NCBI GenBank assembly: GCA_003611955.1
Contig: RAZE01000002.1
Location: 186,001 to 250,000, forward strand
Source: a bacterium 1XD8-76
GTDB lineage: Bacteria; Bacillota; Clostridia; Lachnospirales; Lachnospiraceae
Direction of reading: 5' to 3'
Length of the DNA: 64,000 nucleotides
The notes under the pieces are model-generated. The model was not told the origin of the DNA. It did not search any database and saw only the letters and a list, made by a program, of their open reading frames with translations. Positions 1-9,191 of this stretch are shown piece by piece (position 1 is the stretch's first letter; every line of letters begins with the position of its first letter). A program made the position numbers and the translations under genes.

Positions 1-825
1 ATGGATACGACCATCACGAGAACGCCCTGCAAAAAGGGCGAGGTGGGTATCGCCGTGGACAAGGTGTCCTACACGGACAAAAACGGTGTGGACGTGCTGA
101 AAAATTTCAGCTTCAGCGTGCGGCAGGGCATGGTCTTCGGTATCGCCGGGGTACAGGGAAACGGCCAGGTGGAACTGATCGACCTGATGACCAAAAAACG
201 TCACGTAAAGAACGGAGATATCCGGCTGAGCGGGAAGTCCGTGAAGGAGATGAGTTTACAGGAGATCCGCAGAATGCAGTTCGGCTATGTGCCGGAGGAC
301 CGTATCGAACAGGGGATCGCGGGACATGAGTCCATCGAGGAGAATATGATCTCCAACCGTTACAGCACAAAGGAATTCTGTAATAAGATTCTTTTAAACT
401 ATAAAAAGATCGCGGAATTCGCAAAGAAGAATATCGAGAACTATGAGATCCGCTGTTCCGGAGGGAAGCATCTGGTGGGGATGCTCTCAGGCGGCAACAT
501 GCAGAAGGTCGTTGTGGCGAGGGAGTGCAGCCACGAGCCGAAAGTGCTGATCGCCGAACAGCCCACCAGAGGCGTGGACGTGGGTGCGGCGCATATCATA
601 CACAAAAAGATCATGGAACTGCGGGACGAGGGCTGTGCCGTCCTGCTGGTATCGGCGGACCTGAGCGAAGTGTTAAAGCTCTCCGATGTGGTCGCGGTCA
701 TGTACGAGGGAGAGATCGTCGCCTTCTTTGATCAGACAGAAGGGTTAAACGAGGAGAAGCTTGGGCTCTTTATGCTGGGGCTTGAGCGACATGACGAGGA
801 ACAGATAAGGAGGGCAGTGCAATGA
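1..825 (+). CDS. Nucleoside/simple-sugar ABC importer ATP-binding protein, C-terminal half (partial)
   Basis: This is the second nucleotide-binding domain of a double-NBD ATPase that powers import of nucleosides or simple sugars (NupA/YufO, RbsA-like). Visible motifs are a Walker A variant GVQGNGQ (about residues 50-56), the signature LSGGNMQK (about 163-170), Walker B/D-loop VLIAEQPTRGVD and a switch-region Ser-Ala-Asp. Family members are about 510 residues with two NBDs, so the first NBD lies upstream of the window and the ATG at base 1 is probably internal. The stop overlaps the start of the next permease gene (ATGA), so the genes are translationally coupled. Confidence 0.9.
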   Translation: MDTTITRTPCKKGEVGIAVDKVSYTDKNGVDVLKNFSFSVRQGMVFGIAGVQGNGQVELIDLMTKKRHVKNGDIRLSGKSVKEMSLQEIRRMQFGYVPEDRIEQGIAGHESIEENMISNRYSTKEFCNKILLNYKKIAEFAKKNIENYEIRCSGGKHLVGMLSGGNMQKVVVARECSHEPKVLIAEQPTRGVDVGAAHIIHKKIMELRDEGCAVLLVSADLSEVLKLSDVVAVMYEGEIVAFFDQTEGLNEEKLGLFMLGLERHDEEQIRRAVQ

Positions 826-1865
826 GCAGAGAGCGTTCTTTTAATATGATAAGAACTGTGGTTTCCATGCTGGTGGCGATTTTAGTCGCTTTTGTCATCA
901 TTCTTCTTGTCAGCGACCAGCCTGTGGAGTCCATCAGGATTTTTTTGGTGATGCCCTTTTCCTCGGGAAGCTATCTGGGCAATATAGTGGAGACGGCGGT
1001 GCCGCTTATCTTTTCCGGCCTCGCCATGGCGGTGATGTTTAAGGCAAACCTGTTCAATCTGGGCGGGGAGGGTATTTTCTTTATCGCGGGAGCGGTGGGG
1101 TCTTTTGTGGCGATCTGGCCGAAGTTTCCGTCCGTGCTGGCGCCCCTTGCGGCGATCGTGGTGGGCGCTCTGGTGGGTATGGTGGTGATGATGGTGCCCG
1201 GCGGCCTGAAGGCAAAATATGGCGCCAACGAGATGGTGACATCGCTGATGATGAACAATATCCTGTTGGGCGTGGGGTTATACCTTTTGAACAACGCGTT
1301 GCGCGACCCGACAGTTGCCTCTTTGGTATCCTACAAATACAGAAAGAAAGCGCTGCTTGCGACGATCGTGCCCGGGACAAGGATCCATGCCGGTTTCCTG
1401 ATCGCCATAGCATGTGCCGTACTGGTATATCTTTTTATGTACAAGAGCAAATGGGGATATGAGATCAGGATGACGGGCAACAATGCGAAGTTCGCCTCCT
1501 ACTCCGGCATAAACGTGGCGAAAGTTATTTTGGTTGTACATATGGTGGCGGGAGCCATCGCCGGCGCGGGCGGTATCATAGAGTGTATCGGCCTGCACAA
1601 ACGGTTTGAGTGGACGGCTCTTCCGGGCTACGGTTTTGACGGAGCGATGATCGCGATGCTGGCGGGCAACAATCCCCTGGGCGTGATCGGTGCGGCGTTC
1701 TTCGTCAGCTATCTGCGTGTCGGAGCTGACCTGGTGAACCGTTCGTCCGATATTCCGACGGAGATGATCGCGATCCTGCAGAGTATCATCATCCTGTTGA
1801 TCTCAGCGGAGCGTTTCCTGCACAAATATAAACAGCGTTGGATCGAGAAGGGGGAGAAGAAATGA
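822..1865 (+). CDS. Nucleoside ABC transporter permease 1
   Basis: A hydrophobic 347-residue protein of the BPD_transp_2 permease family (NupP/YufP-like), which forms half of the membrane channel of a nucleoside importer. Many membrane segments are evident, starting with residues 10-32, and the cytoplasmic loop contains the GANEMVTSLMMN segment typical of this permease class. The start ATG overlaps the ATPase stop by 4 bp with GGAGGGC upstream, and its own stop overlaps the next ATG (ATGA at 1862). The coupling supports one operon encoding ATPase, permease and permease. The BMP-type substrate-binding lipoprotein is not visible and is probably further upstream. Confidence 0.88.
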   Translation: MSRERSFNMIRTVVSMLVAILVAFVIILLVSDQPVESIRIFLVMPFSSGSYLGNIVETAVPLIFSGLAMAVMFKANLFNLGGEGIFFIAGAVGSFVAIWPKFPSVLAPLAAIVVGALVGMVVMMVPGGLKAKYGANEMVTSLMMNNILLGVGLYLLNNALRDPTVASLVSYKYRKKALLATIVPGTRIHAGFLIAIACAVLVYLFMYKSKWGYEIRMTGNNAKFASYSGINVAKVILVVHMVAGAIAGAGGIIECIGLHKRFEWTALPGYGFDGAMIAMLAGNNPLGVIGAAFFVSYLRVGADLVNRSSDIPTEMIAILQSIIILLISAERFLHKYKQRWIEKGEKK

Positions 1866-2779
1866 ATGCGTTTATGAGACTTATTTTTACAAGTGATTTC
1901 TTTTATTCTATTTTCCGTGTGACCACGCCCCTGCTCTTTGCATCCATGGGTGCCGTATTATCGGATATAGCGGGCGTGCCGAACATTGCGCTGGAAGGTA
2001 TGATGCTGATAGCGGCCTTCGCGGGCATGTATTTCAGCTATGTATTCGGCAGTGCGTTTTTGGGACTTTTGTGCGCCATTCTGTTCGCGGTGGCGGCGGC
2101 GGGCGTGATGGCGTTCTTTACACTGTACTACAAGACAAACATCATTCTGGGCGGCATCGCCATCAACAGCCTTGCCAGCGGCGGGACGGTATTTTTCCTG
2201 TATCTGGCGGCTCACGACAAGGGAACCAGCGTGTCCCTGCCGAGCAAAGTGCTGCCCAATATCAATATTCCGATCATCGGAGATATCCCGATCATCGGGC
2301 CCGTCATATCGGGACATAATGTTTTGACCTATGTGGCGGTCATAGCGGTGATCTTCACCTGGTATCTGTTGAAGAAGACGCCCCTGGGATATCACCTGCG
2401 GGCGGTAGGGGAGAAGAAGGAGGCGGCTGATTCCGTGGGAATCAGCGTGATAAAGACGCAGACGATCGCTCTGCTTTTAAGCGGGCTGATGTGCGGTTTC
2501 GGCGGGGCGTTCATGTCCATGGGGTACGTATCGTGGTTCTCCAGGGATATGGTCAGCGGGCGCGGATGGATCGCGCTTGCGGCGGAGGCCATGGGAATGC
2601 AGCATCCCCTGGGGACAGCGGCGACTTCCCTGTTATTCGGAGTGGCGGACGCTTTGTCCAACGCGGTGGCGACGTTAGGTTGGCCTTCCGATCTGGTAAA
2701 GACAATCCCTTACTGTGCTACACTGGCCGGGCTGGCGATCTTCTCAGTCAGGGCGTATAAGAAGAGCAAGAATGTTTAG
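1862..2779 (+). CDS. Nucleoside ABC transporter permease 2
   Basis: The second permease of the importer (NupQ/YufQ-like), 305 residues with repeated hydrophobic segments and the family loop SDIAGVPNIALEGMMLIAAF near the N-terminus. An ATG at 1862 was chosen over the in-frame ATG at 1838 because it has GGGGGAG just upstream and overlaps the preceding stop. The substrate class (nucleosides rather than ribose) is inferred from similarity to the YufPQ type and from the following yjjI/yjjW-like genes. The gene ends 16 bp before the glycyl-radical enzyme. Confidence 0.88.
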   Translation: MNAFMRLIFTSDFFYSIFRVTTPLLFASMGAVLSDIAGVPNIALEGMMLIAAFAGMYFSYVFGSAFLGLLCAILFAVAAAGVMAFFTLYYKTNIILGGIAINSLASGGTVFFLYLAAHDKGTSVSLPSKVLPNINIPIIGDIPIIGPVISGHNVLTYVAVIAVIFTWYLLKKTPLGYHLRAVGEKKEAADSVGISVIKTQTIALLLSGLMCGFGGAFMSMGYVSWFSRDMVSGRGWIALAAEAMGMQHPLGTAATSLLFGVADALSNAVATLGWPSDLVKTIPYCATLAGLAIFSVRAYKKSKNV

Positions 2780-2795
2780 AAAGGGGCAACATGTT

Positions 2796-4298
2796 ATGAC
2801 AAATGATATGACGCAGGATATTTTGTATACGATCAAGAACCCGAGAGTCACGTTCAGGCAGCGCCTGAAGGATATGGCGAAGATCGCGGAGAATTCGGTG
2901 GAGCTGGTGCGGTATACGGAGAAATCGAGAGAGTATTTTGAAAACGGCGCGATGATGGATATGTTTGAAGGGAAGACGCCCTATCGCACCCGCTACTGCG
3001 TGCCGGACTATGAACTCTTTCTGAGACAGGGAAGTAAATTTCTGATGTTGGAGCCGCCGAAGGACATCTGGGACGCGGTGGGGAATCTTTTGTGTCTCTA
3101 CCACAATATCCCGGCGGACGGCGGGCTGCCGGTCTATATCGGCTGTCTGGATGAACTCCTGGAACCTTTTGTCAGGGAGGAGGCGGAGGCGGAGAAAGCG
3201 ATCCGCTTCCTGCTCACCCACGTGGACCGGACGATCTCCAACGCTTTTTGTCACGCGAATTTAGGTCCCCGGGATTCAAAAGCCGGGCGGATCATCTTAA
3301 AGCTGACCGCTGAGATGCAGAGACCATGTCCGAATATGACATTGCTGTACAGAGAGGATACGCCGGACGATTACCTGCGCGCGGCTCTGGATACGGCGAT
3401 GACGGCGGCGAAACCGAGTTTCGCTAATGACGCGCTGTACCGGAAGGATATGGGAAACTACGCGGTGGTGAGTTGCTATAATGTGCTGCCCATCGGGGGC
3501 TGCGGGCTGACGCTGGTGCGGCTCAACATGCATAAGCTGCCGGAGCTGGCAGAGAGCCCGGAGGATCTTTTGAACAGGGTGATCCCCGACGCGGTGACGG
3601 CGGTCTGCGACGCGATCGACAGCCGCTGTGAGTTTATCGTGGACGACTGCAGTTACTATGAGAATACTTTCCTGTACGACGAGGGTCTGATCAAAAAGGA
3701 CAGGGATCATATGATCGGTATGTTCGGTTTTGTGGGGCTGGCTGAGTGCGTCAACGGTGTGCTGGGACTTCACAGGCCGGAGGAGCGTTTCGGGAAAGGG
3801 AAGGAGGCGGATGCCTTCGGCGAGAAGATCATGCGGCGTCTCAGAGAGGAGATCGATAAGCGGCCCTGCAGGTACGGAAAGTACGGCCTTCACGCCCAGG
3901 TCGGCGTGATGGAGGACAGCGGGGGAACGCCCGGCGGAAGGATTCCCATCGGGGAGGAGCCGGAACTGCCGTTCCAGATCATGAACTTTATCCGGATGCA
4001 CCGGGACTGCGACGCGGGGTGCGGCGAGCTGTTTCCGTTTGAGGAGACGGTGAAGAGAAATCCGCAGTATCTGGCGGATATTATGAAGGGGGCTTTCCGA
4101 TCCGGGGCAAGGTATCTCTCTTTCTATGGAAGCGATTCCGATCTGGTTCGTGTGACCGGGTATCTGGTGAAGAAGTCGGATATCGAGAAGTTCCGCAACA
4201 ACGAGGCGACGCTGAACGAGGCGACCGTAAACGGATCGGAGGTGCACAGAAATCTGCATCTGTTGGACCGAAAGGTGCGCGGGGAAGCAAAAGAGTGA
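2796..4298 (+). CDS. yjjI: YjjI-type glycyl-radical enzyme (DUF3029)
   Basis: A 500-residue protein that matches the YjjI family in length and ending. The C-terminal segment carries the glycyl-radical motif RVTGY, with the radical-bearing glycine at about residue 455 (codon at 4158). A cysteine-rich stretch SCYNVLPIGGCG could supply the thiyl residue. The family uses an oxygen-sensitive backbone radical for anaerobic chemistry; the physiological reaction of YjjI is, to my knowledge, unsettled. The ATG at 2796 has AAAGGGG about 10 bp upstream; the in-frame start at 2715 lies inside the permease gene and is unlikely. It is followed 15 bp later by its probable activase. In E. coli yjjW-yjjI lies beside the deo nucleoside-catabolism operon, so the nucleoside importer here points the same way. 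Confidence 0.87.
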   Translation: MTNDMTQDILYTIKNPRVTFRQRLKDMAKIAENSVELVRYTEKSREYFENGAMMDMFEGKTPYRTRYCVPDYELFLRQGSKFLMLEPPKDIWDAVGNLLCLYHNIPADGGLPVYIGCLDELLEPFVREEAEAEKAIRFLLTHVDRTISNAFCHANLGPRDSKAGRIILKLTAEMQRPCPNMTLLYREDTPDDYLRAALDTAMTAAKPSFANDALYRKDMGNYAVVSCYNVLPIGGCGLTLVRLNMHKLPELAESPEDLLNRVIPDAVTAVCDAIDSRCEFIVDDCSYYENTFLYDEGLIKKDRDHMIGMFGFVGLAECVNGVLGLHRPEERFGKGKEADAFGEKIMRRLREEIDKRPCRYGKYGLHAQVGVMEDSGGTPGGRIPIGEEPELPFQIMNFIRMHRDCDAGCGELFPFEETVKRNPQYLADIMKGAFRSGARYLSFYGSDSDLVRVTGYLVKKSDIEKFRNNEATLNEATVNGSEVHRNLHLLDRKVRGEAKE

Positions 4299-4313
4299 AC
4301 AGAGGTGTAAAAA

Positions 4314-5171
4314 ATGAGGAAAACAGCCGGTACGGCGCCTGTCAATAAAATCATTTCCTTCAGTGCGGTGGACGGTTTCGGGAACCGTACGGCGATCTTT
4401 TTGCAGGGGTGCAATCAGAACTGTCTCTACTGTCATAATCCGGAGACGATTCACCCCTGCAGAGCCTGTGGGGCATGCGTGGAAGCCTGTCCTGCGGGGG
4501 CGCTTCAGATGGCGGAGGAGGCAGGAGAGCGCTATGTGGTGTATGATATCTCAAAATGCTGTAACTGTGATACCTGTATCAGGACCTGCGGGAACAGTGC
4601 CTCCCCGAAAATAAGAAATATGACGGCGGAGGAAGTGATGGAGGAGATCCTGCCGTATTTTCCGTTTATCGACGGCATCACTACGTCCGGCGGGGAGTGC
4701 ACGCTGCATCTCGATTTTCTGACAGAGCTCTACGGGCTGGTGAAAAAGGAGGGGAAGACTGCCTATGCGGATACCAACGGGCAGGTCCCGCTGTGGGACA
4801 GGGAGGATTTCCTGCGTGTGACGGATAAGACGATGATCGATCTGAAGGCGGGGACGGAGAAAGATCACAGGAAACTGACCGGCATGGGGCTCCATAATCC
4901 TGTGGAAAATATAAAGCGGATGGCGGAGCTCGGGAAGCTGTATGAGATACGCACCGTGGTAGTGCCCGGGGTGGTGGACAATAGACGTACGGTGGAGCTC
5001 GGGAGCAGCCTGATCGCCGCCTGTCCGGAGGTGCGCTATAAGCTGATCAAATTCCGTCATTTCGGGGTGCGGGAGGAATATTTGACTATTCCGGAGCCCT
5101 TGGACCAGGAGATGGAAGAACTCGGTGATCTGGCGAGGAAGAACGGTGTGAGAGAGATCGTCATCACGTGA
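4314..5171 (+). CDS. yjjW: YjjW-type glycyl-radical enzyme activase (radical SAM)
   Basis: A 285-residue radical-SAM activating enzyme that would install the glycyl radical on the upstream YjjI-like protein. The SAM-cluster motif CNQNCLYC (CX3CX2C) is at residues 33-40. A ferredoxin-like insert follows with two cysteine clusters (CRACGACVEAC and CCNCDTCIRTC) for extra [4Fe-4S] centres. The SAM-binding TSGGECTLH motif follows at about 123-131. The start has GAGGTG upstream and lies 15 bp after the yjjI-like stop, so the two are co-transcribed. The stop is only 9 bp from the convergent Crp/Fnr stop, and no clear terminator separates them. Confidence 0.9.
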   Translation: MRKTAGTAPVNKIISFSAVDGFGNRTAIFLQGCNQNCLYCHNPETIHPCRACGACVEACPAGALQMAEEAGERYVVYDISKCCNCDTCIRTCGNSASPKIRNMTAEEVMEEILPYFPFIDGITTSGGECTLHLDFLTELYGLVKKEGKTAYADTNGQVPLWDREDFLRVTDKTMIDLKAGTEKDHRKLTGMGLHNPVENIKRMAELGKLYEIRTVVVPGVVDNRRTVELGSSLIAACPEVRYKLIKFRHFGVREEYLTIPEPLDQEMEELGDLARKNGVREIVIT

Positions 5172-5180
5172 CAATCGTTT

Positions 5181-5882
5181 TTAAGAGGGCAGAAGCGGCT
5201 GTATTTCAGCCATGCTTCTGGCGTGCTGGGCGGATGTGATCGTCAGTTTGCGGCGGAAGGAGGAGACTTCGTCCGCCTGTTTTAATTTTTGGACGCAGCG
5301 GACCACGGTGCGGACGCTGAGGCCGATGTTGCTGGCGAGGGTCTGATAGTCCGGTTCCACGACCAGCGTCTTTTCATCGGAGGAGTGCATGAGGTAATAT
5401 TGCACCAGATAGTAGCGCACGCGGTCGAGTCCTTTCTTGTAATATAAAAAGCCGTCGTTTCCGGAGCGCTGGTAGAGGTCGTCAGCCACGATATAGGCAC
5501 AGCGTCTGAGCATTTCGGTGTGATTCGTGATATATTCATAGGCGATGGCTGAATCCAGTTTCAGCATTTTCATATCCGTGGCGGCGATCACTGTCGCCAC
5601 GGCTCTCGGTTTGTGGGCGACAACTTCCAGAAGGCCGATGGAGCCGGTGGAGGGAGTCAGTGTAAAATAACGGTAGTTATTTCCGTCATGATAGTTTCTT
5701 GTGCCGAAAGCGATCCCCTCCATGATAAAATAGATGTACCGCGGGAAGTCTCCCTGGCTGATGATCACCTCATTGGGGCGGAATTTGACGGTGATGCCCT
5801 TCTCCTTTAACTCTTCCGGCAGTATGGAGTAATTAAACTGATTGTAGGAACTGTATTGTAACCATAATTCTTCCAGCCGCAT
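5181..5882 (-). CDS. Crp/Fnr-family transcriptional regulator
   Basis: A 233-residue regulator with an N-terminal cyclic-nucleotide-binding-like beta-barrel (about 25-130), a dimerisation helix, and a C-terminal winged helix whose recognition segment is LASNIGLSVRTVVRCVQKL. An FNR-type cysteine cluster was not seen, so iron-sulphur oxygen sensing is not supported. The start at 5882 was chosen because GGAGG lies 6 bp upstream; an upstream in-frame ATG at 5930 falls next to a terminator. It faces the yjjI/yjjW operon tail to tail, so a regulatory link to it is possible but is only inference. Confidence 0.82.
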   Translation of the reverse strand: MRLEELWLQYSSYNQFNYSILPEELKEKGITVKFRPNEVIISQGDFPRYIYFIMEGIAFGTRNYHDGNNYRYFTLTPSTGSIGLLEVVAHKPRAVATVIAATDMKMLKLDSAIAYEYITNHTEMLRRCAYIVADDLYQRSGNDGFLYYKKGLDRVRYYLVQYYLMHSSDEKTLVVEPDYQTLASNIGLSVRTVVRCVQKLKQADEVSSFRRKLTITSAQHARSMAEIQPLLPS

Positions 5883-5912
5883 GGAGAACCTCCGATAGAT
5901 TGAGAGCCTGTA

Positions 5913-5946
5913 AAAGCCGCGAGACAACAATCCCGCGGCTTTTTAT
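5913..5946 (-). terminator. Intrinsic terminator after the GH25 gene
   Basis: A GC-rich hairpin (AAGCCGCG paired with CGCGGCTT) has U-rich flanks on both sides, 14 bp beyond the lysozyme stop on the minus strand. It separates the lysozyme transcript from the Crp/Fnr gene and could act in both directions. Confidence 0.75.
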
Positions 5947-5959
5947 TACATTAACATGA

Positions 5960-7720
5960 TTACTGTGCTGCAGGCGCGGGAGGGGTTACCGGAACCGCCA
6001 CGCCGTTAGCGTCGCAGATATAGACTGCTTCGCCGATCGTGTAAGGAGCGTTGATCACCAGCTTTCCGTCTCCGCCGAAGCATCTGGCTACGCCCGCGAT
6101 GACTGCCGCCTCGTTGACCAGCTGATGTCCGTCCGCCTCGGAGGTCCCGTATACACCGTCAGGTCCCTGGATCAGGCCTTTTACCATAGAGCCGTCAGCG
6201 GGATTGAAATAGAAGTTTGCACCGCCGATATTCTGCCAGCCTACGGTCATTTTGCCGTTTCCATCGAAGCAGTAAGTCTGGCCGTTTATCGTCTGGACTC
6301 CCGTCACCATGCGGCCGTCCGCCGTGTTGAAGTAATAGCGGTTTGTCATATCGCCGATGAAGCCGGTCTGCTGCGCGCCCGTGTTCGGATCAAAATAGAA
6401 AGTGCCGTCCGCGATCTGAACCATACCTGTCTGCATAACGCCGTTCTCATTGAAGTAATAGTTCGCGTTCTCGATGTTCTGGTAGCCTGTCACCATGTGG
6501 CCGTCCACAGGGGAGAGGTAGTAGCGGTTCGCGATATCGCCCAGCCATCCTCTGACCATAGCGCCGTCGGCGGGGTTGTAGTAGAATTTCAGGCCATTGA
6601 CAGTCTGCCAGTCGGTCAGCATGCTGCCCTCAGCGCTGAACAGGTAATCTTTGTTGTCGATGTTGATACTGCCCTTCACAAGATGACCGTCAGCCGGGAA
6701 GAGATAGTGTCTTCCGGTCTCGTCGTTGTACCAGCCTGTCACCATGCGGCAGCCGTTGTTTCCGTCGTAGAAATACTGATTGTCCGCCACCGTGATCCAG
6801 CCGCTCTGGATGCGGCCCGCCTCGTCAAAGTAGTAGCGGTCGGGGCCTACCTGGTTTTGTCCCACGAGGGCATGCCCGTCCGCGGCGAGGTAGTAAGTGC
6901 CGGATTCGTCCGTGAACCAGTCGGTGTTCATGTGACCCTGGGCGTCCATGTGATAGCGGGCGCCGTTGAAATCCACCCAGCCGAACTGGATGCGGTAATT
7001 GTTATAGAAGTAAGTGAAGCCGTCGCGCTGAGCGAAGCCCACGGGAATGATCATGTTGTGGTAATCCTTGTACATATAGTTGATATCTACGTTGCCCGCT
7101 ATGCCGGCGATGGAACCCTGATGGGTGGACTGCCAGATGGCGTGTCCCGGAATCTCACAGGCTTTGCCGTACTGCGCGATCCAGATATCGTAGCGCAGTG
7201 CAGGCGTCATGTGGGCGCGGTAAAAGTTTGCCCCGGTGTAGACGATGGGGTGGTACCCCGCCGCGGCGATCACATCACAGAAGGCGTTACACATCGCGGT
7301 GACGGTGTTTGCGTCCAGTCCTTTCTGCACTTTGTCCTCGATATCGAAAGCCACGGGGAAGTTGATGTTGTAGCCTTCGATCCACTGTAAGAGCAGATTG
7401 GCCTCGTTGACGGCACCTTCCACGCTGGTCGCGTAGGAATAGATATAGACGCCGGTCCGGATGCCAGCCGCCTGGGCGCCAGCCACGTTGGCGGCAAAAG
7501 CGGGGTCCACGCCGCTCTTGGTGCTGCCGGCCTTGATGAAAGCGTAGGTGACGCCGGAGGAGGGAACTGCCCCCCAGTTGATGCCGCCCTGATACTTGGA
7601 CACATCGATCCCCAGGGACGCCGCGTTCGCGACGACGGTGGAGGAAAGAGAGAGCGCGGCGACAAGCGACAGCGCAAGAATCGTTTTGGTGAGACGAAAC
7701 AGTTTGTTCAATTTTTTCAT
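5960..7720 (-). CDS. Secreted GH25 lysozyme with cell-wall-binding repeats
   Basis: A 586-residue exported muramidase. The signal peptide has KKLNKLFRLTK, a hydrophobic core and an ANA-A cleavage region. The GH25 catalytic domain (about 35-230) has the family acidic residues in GIDVSKYQG, VAFDIED and NVDINYMY. About 300 residues of roughly 20-residue aromatic/glycine repeats (GW...YYF type) follow, resembling choline-binding CW_binding_1 repeats that anchor proteins to wall polymers. The start at 7720 has AAGGAG 6 bp upstream; the in-frame ATG at 7771 has none. It lies outside the prophage and is probably a host autolysin or gut-fitness enzyme, not the phage endolysin. Confidence 0.9.
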   Translation of the reverse strand: MKKLNKLFRLTKTILALSLVAALSLSSTVVANAASLGIDVSKYQGGINWGAVPSSGVTYAFIKAGSTKSGVDPAFAANVAGAQAAGIRTGVYIYSYATSVEGAVNEANLLLQWIEGYNINFPVAFDIEDKVQKGLDANTVTAMCNAFCDVIAAAGYHPIVYTGANFYRAHMTPALRYDIWIAQYGKACEIPGHAIWQSTHQGSIAGIAGNVDINYMYKDYHNMIIPVGFAQRDGFTYFYNNYRIQFGWVDFNGARYHMDAQGHMNTDWFTDESGTYYLAADGHALVGQNQVGPDRYYFDEAGRIQSGWITVADNQYFYDGNNGCRMVTGWYNDETGRHYLFPADGHLVKGSINIDNKDYLFSAEGSMLTDWQTVNGLKFYYNPADGAMVRGWLGDIANRYYLSPVDGHMVTGYQNIENANYYFNENGVMQTGMVQIADGTFYFDPNTGAQQTGFIGDMTNRYYFNTADGRMVTGVQTINGQTYCFDGNGKMTVGWQNIGGANFYFNPADGSMVKGLIQGPDGVYGTSEADGHQLVNEAAVIAGVARCFGGDGKLVINAPYTIGEAVYICDANGVAVPVTPPAPAAQ

Positions 7721-7841
7721 ATAATTCTCCTTAATATGTATGGCTTGCGGGAGGTTATCCCAAAGTGACAAGCGTTCAAAACAGTTCGCAAGTCCCAGTA
7801 TAGTGCTGCTGTGTATCAGTATTGTATCGTTTGATGTTATA

Positions 7842-9152
7842 TCACTGTGTTAGAACCGCATCCAGCAATAGCCCGCAATTTCTGTCCCCTTCTAACCGAA
7901 ATGTGACAAACTGCGCGTCACTGACATCAATGTCAAGTACCGTCTCCACGGTGGAACGGCTCAATTTTTCTTTTAGGTACGGCTCGTCCGTGTTCTCATC
8001 GAGATAAATGAGCAGTGTAAATTCCGTGCCGGATTCGGTTCCCTCAGTGGGAACACTGTAGAAACCGGTGAAATGGTTGAAGTCACCGACGTTGTAACGG
8101 ACATAGGCGGAATTCCAGCCGAACAGAAGGACCGCCTTCTGATAGGTGTCGCCCATGGTGTTTGCGACGTCCTCCGCGATGCTGAAATTCTGATATTCCA
8201 CCGGTTCCTGGATAGAAACGAGCTTCAAATCTTCCGTGGGCTCTTCCTCTTCGGTCTCCTCCGCCTCGTTTTCCTCCGCTGCAGGCATTTGCATTTCTTC
8301 GGTCTCCTGCTCCTGTTCGGTCCGTGCAGAGGCTTCCGCGTCGTCCTCTTTTTTATCCCCGGAAAAGAGAACGGTTATCTTCGGGATAAAGATCAGTGCG
8401 AGGATCAGGACGATCACCGCCCCGGCTCCGCTCAGGATCAGTTTGGGGTTTACCCCGCCTTTGCGGCGGTTTGGTTTTGAGCGTTTTATTTTCGCTCCCG
8501 GTTTGTACAGGGGAGAGGAATCCTTTCCCGACAGAATAGAGACAATGGGATTCTTTCCCTTTTCATGGCATTTTTCCAGCTCCGGCGCCTCGTAGATGCG
8601 GGAATACATCTGGGTCAACGACTGGTATTTGTAGCAGTGGATCGCCTGGATCCGGCTCTGGCGCAGCTCCATGCCGCCGTTTAAGCTGACATCCTCCAGA
8701 TAGAGCAGAAGGCGCTTGGGAGCGGGATTCAGATCCCTGGCGTAGTTCATCTCGTCCTTGCAGTTTTCCGACTGCAGGTAACTGCGGCTTAAGAACGCGA
8801 AGAAGTAACGGCATTTCTGAATGGCGTCGGCGATGGACTGATCCCACTCCGTGCCGGGATCTATGCCGTCGTCGTACCAGACGCGGAATCCGTCCTCCTG
8901 CAATTTTTTGATGATAGGGTATACTTTTTTGGCGTCAGCATGAGCGTAACTGATAAATATGTAAGGCTGATCGCCCTTGTACGGTGCGAACGGGTTGATA
9001 TCCTGCTTCAACTGAAATATGGCGGGGCTTATGGTGGGTACTTTTACCCTGGGCGGTATATTGGAAACGTCCTCCGGAATCGGGGCGCCGCACAAGTCAC
9101 AAAATCTGGAACCATCCTCCAGTGTGGCATGACACTTGGGGCATTCTAACAT
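7842..9152 (-). CDS. Zinc-ribbon / TIR-domain membrane protein
   Basis: A 436-residue protein in four parts. A zinc ribbon CPKCHATLEDG...CDLCG comes first (residues 4-22). A TIR domain follows (about 60-160) with YIFISYAHAD, the DGFRVWYDDGI loop and SENCKDEMNYA, whose Glu aligns with the catalytic glutamate of NADase TIRs. Then come a basic linker and one membrane helix (about 235-255), and finally a Glu-rich low-complexity stretch and an extracytoplasmic C-terminal domain of unknown fold. The start has AGGAGGAG upstream. TIR proteins in bacteria can deplete NAD+ in defence or act as signalling adaptors; the membrane-anchored architecture suggests a sensor outside and TIR inside. It is beside the integrase but has its own promoter. 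Confidence 0.82.
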   Translation of the reverse strand: MLECPKCHATLEDGSRFCDLCGAPIPEDVSNIPPRVKVPTISPAIFQLKQDINPFAPYKGDQPYIFISYAHADAKKVYPIIKKLQEDGFRVWYDDGIDPGTEWDQSIADAIQKCRYFFAFLSRSYLQSENCKDEMNYARDLNPAPKRLLLYLEDVSLNGGMELRQSRIQAIHCYKYQSLTQMYSRIYEAPELEKCHEKGKNPIVSILSGKDSSPLYKPGAKIKRSKPNRRKGGVNPKLILSGAGAVIVLILALIFIPKITVLFSGDKKEDDAEASARTEQEQETEEMQMPAAEENEAEETEEEEPTEDLKLVSIQEPVEYQNFSIAEDVANTMGDTYQKAVLLFGWNSAYVRYNVGDFNHFTGFYSVPTEGTESGTEFTLLIYLDENTDEPYLKEKLSRSTVETVLDIDVSDAQFVTFRLEGDRNCGLLLDAVLTQ

Positions 9153-9191
9153 AATTCACATCTCCTCCTGTAAAAAATGCATTACTAAAAT

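Noticed and set aside
3297-4454. 385-codon minus-strand ORF opposite the glycyl-radical enzyme
   Set aside because: It is antisense to two clear genes, lacks protein-like composition and is due to high GC in the third codon position.
6125-7390. 421-codon plus-strand ORF opposite the GH25 lysozyme
   Set aside because: It mirrors the repeats of the wall-binding domain and has no ribosome site or family features.
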